In this document: positions 61,000 to 64,000 of the stretch, one piece after another
Numbering within the stretch: the first letter of the stretch is position 1
Layout: every line of letters begins with the position of its first letter
Origin: DASZQY01 sp963843565
GTDB taxonomy: Bacteria > Pseudomonadota > Alphaproteobacteria > Rhizobiales > Kaistiaceae
Reading direction: 5' to 3'
Assembly (NCBI GenBank): GCA_963843565.1
Contig: CAWJKY010000003.1
Span: forward strand, 2,418,001 to 2,482,000
Length of the DNA stretch: 64,000 bases
Translations under genes and position numbers: made by a program
The notes under the pieces: model-generated
Databases searched by the model: none
Seen by the model: the letters and a program-made list of their open reading frames with translations, nothing else
What the model was told of the DNA's origin: nothing

Positions 61000-61173
61000 A
61001 TGATGACGCCCACCGAGCGCCGCGCCGAACTCTGCGCCATCCTCGCCCTCGGGTTGGTTCGCCTCCGCGCCCGGCAGTCAAGTCAAACGTCGGCCGTCGG
61101 CGGAGAAAGTTCGCTTGAACCTGTCGGCCACCAGAGCGGTCATGCCAACTCGGAAACGGAGAACGGCGAATGA
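61000..61173 (+). CDS. Small ORF of the recombinase cassette
   Basis: 57 residues, MMTPTERRAELCAILALGLV then RLRARQSSQTSAVGGESSLE. A short helix (TERRAELCAILALGLVRLRA) followed by a serine-rich tail is, from memory, the usual small gene ahead of DUF2924. Its TGA overlaps the DUF2924 ATG. Confidence 0.65.
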   Translation: MMTPTERRAELCAILALGLVRLRARQSSQTSAVGGESSLEPVGHQSGHANSETENGE

Positions 61174-61619
61174 CCGATACGGTGTTGGCACGCCTGGCCG
61201 CCCTGAAGACGATGCCGATCGGCGATCTGAAGCAGCAGTGGCGCGATCTGTTCGAGAGTGAGCCGCCGGTGTTCAACAGGCGCTATCTCGAAAGCAGGTT
61301 GGCGTATCGCGTGCAGGAGTTGGCCTACGGCGGGTTGAAGCCGGAGACGGTCAAGTACCTCGAAGACCTGGGCGAGGAACTCTACGGCAAGAAGGGCAAA
61401 GCGGCTCGCCGCCGCGACGATGCCAACCGGCCGATTGCCGGCACGCGGCTGATCCGCGAATGGCAGGGTGTCGAGCACTGCGTGACTGTGCGCGACAACG
61501 ACTTCGAGTATCAGGGCCGGCCGTACAAATCGCTCTCGGCAGTCGCTCGCGCCATCGCCGGCAGCCGGTGGAACGGCCCGCTGTTTTTCGGCCTTCGCAA
61601 CCAGCGGGCAAGGCCATGA
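61170..61619 (+). CDS. DUF2924 protein
   Basis: 149 residues. LARLAALKTMPIGDLKQQWR, RYLESRLAYRVQELAYGGL and the C-terminal GTRLIREWQGVEHCVTVRDN, GRPYKSLSAVARAIAGSRWN define DUF2924, a family linked to serine recombinases of mobile elements. Probably an accessory factor of the recombinase; overlaps its start (ATGA). Confidence 0.88.
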   Translation: MTDTVLARLAALKTMPIGDLKQQWRDLFESEPPVFNRRYLESRLAYRVQELAYGGLKPETVKYLEDLGEELYGKKGKAARRRDDANRPIAGTRLIREWQGVEHCVTVRDNDFEYQGRPYKSLSAVARAIAGSRWNGPLFFGLRNQRARP

Positions 61620-62968
61620 GCCGGAAGGGCGCCTCTCCCTCCGATCGTCGCGTTCCTTCAGGCGGCGCCGTTCTGAAGCGCCGCTGTGCCGTCTACACGC
61701 GCAAATCCTCCGAGGAAGGCCTCGACATGGAGTTCAACTCCCTCGACGCCCAGCGGGAGGCGTGTGAGGCGTTTATCGCCAGCCAGAAGAACGAGGGCTG
61801 GTTGCTAGTGGACGACCGCTACGACGACGGTGGATTTTCGGGCGGCAACTTGGAGCGACCCGCCCTTAAGCGGCTCCTTGCCGACATCGAAGCCGGTCGG
61901 GTCGATATCGTCGTCGTCTACAAAATAGACCGACTGTCTCGCTCGCTCATAGACTTCGCGAAGTTAGCAGCAGTGTTCGAGCCAAGGGGCGTCACGTTTG
62001 TTAGCGTGACCCAATCGTTCAATTCGACGAGTTCGACCGGAAAGCTGCTCCTGAACCTGTTGATGTCGTTTGCCGAGTTCGAGCGAGAGGTGATCGGCGA
62101 ACGTATCCGCGACAAGTTCGCCGCTTCGCGGAAGAAGGGCATGTGGATGGGCGGCTGGGCTCCGCTTGGCTACCGGGTGAAGGACCGCAAGCTGGTCATC
62201 GACAAGACGGAAGCCGCGAAGGTCCGACATATCTTCGAGACCTTCGCCAGGACCGGCTCTGCCACCACCATCGCTCGGGAGTTGACCGCGGAAGGTTTCG
62301 TCAACCGGTACGGCCAGCAACTCGACAAAGGCCGCGTCTACAAAATCTTGCACAACCGGGTTTACATCGGCGAAGCCGTCCACAAGGGCTCCGCCTATCC
62401 CGGAGAGCACAAGGCGATCATCCCGAGGCCACTCTGGGAAAAGGTGCAGGCCATCTTCGCCCTATCCTCGCGGACGCGAAGCAACAAGACCCGCGCGCAG
62501 ACCCCTGCCCTCCTCAAGGGCCTGATCTTCGACGCGAAGGGCCGGGCGATGTCGCCGACCCACACACGGAAAGGTCAGCGGCTCTACCGCTACTACGTCA
62601 GCCAGCGGCTCATCAAAGGCGAGCAGCACGACGCCACCATCAACCGCGTTCCCGCAGCCGAGATCGAACGAGCCGTCATCGACCAGCTGCGTATCCTGCT
62701 CCGCTCGCCCGAGATCATCGTGGCGACCTGGCGGGCTGCGAAGAAAGACCTGCCGGACCTGACGCAGAATGAGGTCCGCGAAAGCCTCGTTTCGTTCGAT
62801 CCGCTCTGGGACGAGTTGTTCCCCGTCGTGCAAGCGCGGATCGTCCAGCTCCTCATCAACCGCGTGCAGGTCACGCCCGACGGCATCGACATCAGCCTGT
62901 GCACGGACGGGTTGACCGCATTCCTCGACGAACTGAGCGCCGCTAGGACCGACCAGAAGGCAGCGTGA
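61616..62968 (+). CDS. Large serine recombinase
   Basis: 450 residues from MSRKGASPSDRRVPSGGAVL. Resolvase-type catalytic domain with the nucleophile S31 in YTRKSSEEGL and YKIDRLSRSLIDFAKLAAVF; the recombinase domain has GYRVKDRKLVIDKTEAAKVR, and a zinc-ribbon-like region (RAMSPTHTRKGQRLYRYYV) follows, without an obvious Cys pair. Integrates or excises DNA at attachment sites. Likely the integrase of the island. Confidence 0.9.
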   Translation: MSRKGASPSDRRVPSGGAVLKRRCAVYTRKSSEEGLDMEFNSLDAQREACEAFIASQKNEGWLLVDDRYDDGGFSGGNLERPALKRLLADIEAGRVDIVVVYKIDRLSRSLIDFAKLAAVFEPRGVTFVSVTQSFNSTSSTGKLLLNLLMSFAEFEREVIGERIRDKFAASRKKGMWMGGWAPLGYRVKDRKLVIDKTEAAKVRHIFETFARTGSATTIARELTAEGFVNRYGQQLDKGRVYKILHNRVYIGEAVHKGSAYPGEHKAIIPRPLWEKVQAIFALSSRTRSNKTRAQTPALLKGLIFDAKGRAMSPTHTRKGQRLYRYYVSQRLIKGEQHDATINRVPAAEIERAVIDQLRILLRSPEIIVATWRAAKKDLPDLTQNEVRESLVSFDPLWDELFPVVQARIVQLLINRVQVTPDGIDISLCTDGLTAFLDELSAARTDQKAA

Positions 62969-63402
62969 TGGCACCTCGCCCACGACAGCCCGTGACCAAC
63001 TCAAACCGGCGGGCAACCGACAAACCACCGACCCTCACCGTGCACGTGCTCATGCGGTTCCGCCGGCGAGGTGGGCGCAAGACCTTCGCGATCGATGGAC
63101 CTCAACCTTCGACCAGTCGCGGATCGAAGCTCGACACCAAGCCCGATCCGGTCCTTGCCGCGCTCTCCCGCGCCTTCTATTGGCGGAAGCTGATCGACAC
63201 CAGCGTCCATGCCTCCATCGCTGAGATTGCCCGAGCCGAGGGGGTCAGCGCTGCGTACATGAGTCGCCTCATGCGGCTCACCCTGTTGGACCCGGAAACT
63301 GTGCTTCGATTGCTTCAGGATGGGCCAGAGCGTGGCGCGACCCTTGCCGAACTCGCTCGGCCGATGTCGGCCGAGTGGTCGAAACAACTCCACGGACCGT
63401 GA
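62968..63402 (+). CDS. HTH protein of the recombinase cassette
   Basis: 144 residues; the ATG at 62968 shares its first base with the recombinase stop. Basic N-terminus, then ALSRAFYWRKLIDTSVHASI and the HTH IAEIARAEGVSAAYMSRLMR. Probable regulator or accessory factor of recombination. Confidence 0.75.
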   Translation: MAPRPRQPVTNSNRRATDKPPTLTVHVLMRFRRRGGRKTFAIDGPQPSTSRGSKLDTKPDPVLAALSRAFYWRKLIDTSVHASIAEIARAEGVSAAYMSRLMRLTLLDPETVLRLLQDGPERGATLAELARPMSAEWSKQLHGP

Positions 63403-63455
63403 CGCTGGGGTCGCAATAGCGAAATGGCAGATTCCCGTGGTCGGTAAATGGTTTC

Positions 63456-63468
63456 GTGTTAATAACAC
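63456..63468. promoter_or_regulatory. Palindrome GTGTTA-A-TAACAC before the RHH gene
   Basis: A perfect 6-bp dyad around one base, three bases before the ATG at 63472. Position suggests an autoregulatory operator that also covers the ribosome site. Confidence 0.5.
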
Positions 63469-63471
63469 TTC

Positions 63472-63666
63472 ATGATGTCAAGGAAACCTAGACGACCTCC
63501 GGAAGAGGCCCTGCAGCTTTTCCTGCCGGCGGTCACCAAGCGGGAGATCGCCGTGCGCGCGGCAGAGACGGGCGAGACAATTCGGGTGGTTGTTCTTCGA
63601 GCTTTGCACGCATACGGATTCGACGTGCCATCCGGATCGTTGGTCGATAGGCGGAAAGCGCCATGA
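63472..63666 (+). CDS. Small ribbon-helix-helix-like protein
   Basis: 64 residues. FLPAVTKREIAVRAAETGET followed by IRVVVLRALHAYGFDV fits a ribbon-helix-helix fold (short strand, then two helices). Overlaps the MazG-like gene by ATGA, so the two are coupled. Could be an antitoxin or a repressor. Confidence 0.6.
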   Translation: MMSRKPRRPPEEALQLFLPAVTKREIAVRAAETGETIRVVVLRALHAYGFDVPSGSLVDRRKAP

Positions 63667-64000
63667 CGTCGCTCAAGATTGCGGACTATCAAGTGCAGGC
63701 CCTGCGGACGGATCAACGTCCGTCCGGCGAGACCGACCTGGCATTCCCGCTGTTGGGTGTGTTCGGTGAAACCGGTAGCCTACTCAGCGAGGTCAAAAAG
63801 AAGCAGCGCGATCCGATCGCCTATGTCGGGTACCAGGATAGCGTGGTCGAAGAGCTCGGCGATGTGCTTTGGTACATCTCTGCGCTGGCCGCGCGTGCCC
63901 AGATCGGGCTCGATGAACTGGCGGTAAATCTCGATCGCACCCTCGCCAACTGGCAGGCGAGCAGCTCATCAACAATTACCTTCGAGGCCATCGAGGCGCA
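63663..64000 (+). CDS. MazG-like nucleotide pyrophosphohydrolase, 3' end outside window
   Basis: 112 residues visible. PLLGVFGETGSLLSEVKKKQ and VVEELGDVLWYISALAARAQ hold the E-x-x-E and E-x-x-D metal ligands of the MazG fold. Hydrolyses NTPs or modified nucleotides in known members. The gene continues past 64000, where another domain may be present. Confidence 0.82.
   Translation, partial: MTSLKIADYQVQALRTDQRPSGETDLAFPLLGVFGETGSLLSEVKKKQRDPIAYVGYQDSVVEELGDVLWYISALAARAQIGLDELAVNLDRTLANWQASSSSTITFEAIEA

Noticed and set aside
63415..63440. Sequence AGCGAAATGGCAGATTCCCG as a further IS110 end
   Set aside because: Resembles CGCGAAATGGCGGATTCCCG but the similarity is short and no leader or transposase follows.

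Overview
The window is GC-rich and looks like an alphaproteobacterial chromosome segment, probably Hyphomicrobiales. Pointers are a Tad-type (TadG-like) pilus protein, paired GGDEF-EAL proteins, a DUF2924/serine-recombinase cassette, COG3904-like ClpP-fold secreted proteins and an N-type ATPase operon. No rRNA, tRNA or CRISPR array was found. The species call is an inference.

Layout. 1-3.2 kb: nested insertion sequences (IS256 end, IS110 copy 1, truncated IS3). 3.5-6.1 kb: a secreted M4 metallopeptidase. 6.1-8.1 kb: gene relics (Sel1, YrhK, a transposase N-terminus, the last codons of a LivG-type ATPase) and IS110 copy 2. 8.3-12.0 kb: a DUF389 membrane protein, a small ORF, a PAS fragment and a TadG-like VWA protein. 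12.2-16.1 kb: an amidase pseudogene, an intact IS3 element with terminal repeats, and a PHP-ATPase (TrlF-like) cut by that IS3. 17-26.7 kb: signalling genes (LuxR-type AAA regulator, SnoaL-like protein, two GGDEF-EAL proteins, a Crp/Fnr regulator).

27.5-35.6 kb is the best preserved operon: DUF389 followed by atpD-C-Q-R-B-E-F-A-G. This is the N-ATPase order, with no delta gene. The c-subunit carries the two glutamates and the E-S-T-x-x-Y pattern of Na+-binding rings. Beta, b and alpha each end in a Lys/Pro/Ala/Glu-rich tail of about 50-60 residues. 35.9-38.4 kb holds a cyclopropane-fatty-acid synthase, UspA and winged-helix relics and a membrane protein. 38.5-43.6 kb holds a P1B ATPase and a diguanylate cyclase among recombinase relics and one intact small resolvase with an inverted-repeat site upstream. 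43.9-48.4 kb encodes four exported proteins: a thermonuclease, a trypsin-like protease and two ClpP-like proteins.

48.6-64 kb is a mobile island. Minus-strand replication genes (sigma-like factor, Toprim primase, D5-like ATPase, TubC-like, DUF6362, ParB-methyltransferase, three tandem HTH paralogues) are joined mostly by ATGA overlaps. They carry unusual CATAGGGG repeats, including an 18-bp perfect inverted repeat. Upstream lie a Com-like zinc ribbon and a 755-residue protein I do not recognise. Then comes a 1.5-kb unit bounded by 22-bp inverted repeats, the small ORF-DUF2924-large serine recombinase-HTH cassette, and an RHH-MazG pair that runs off the window.
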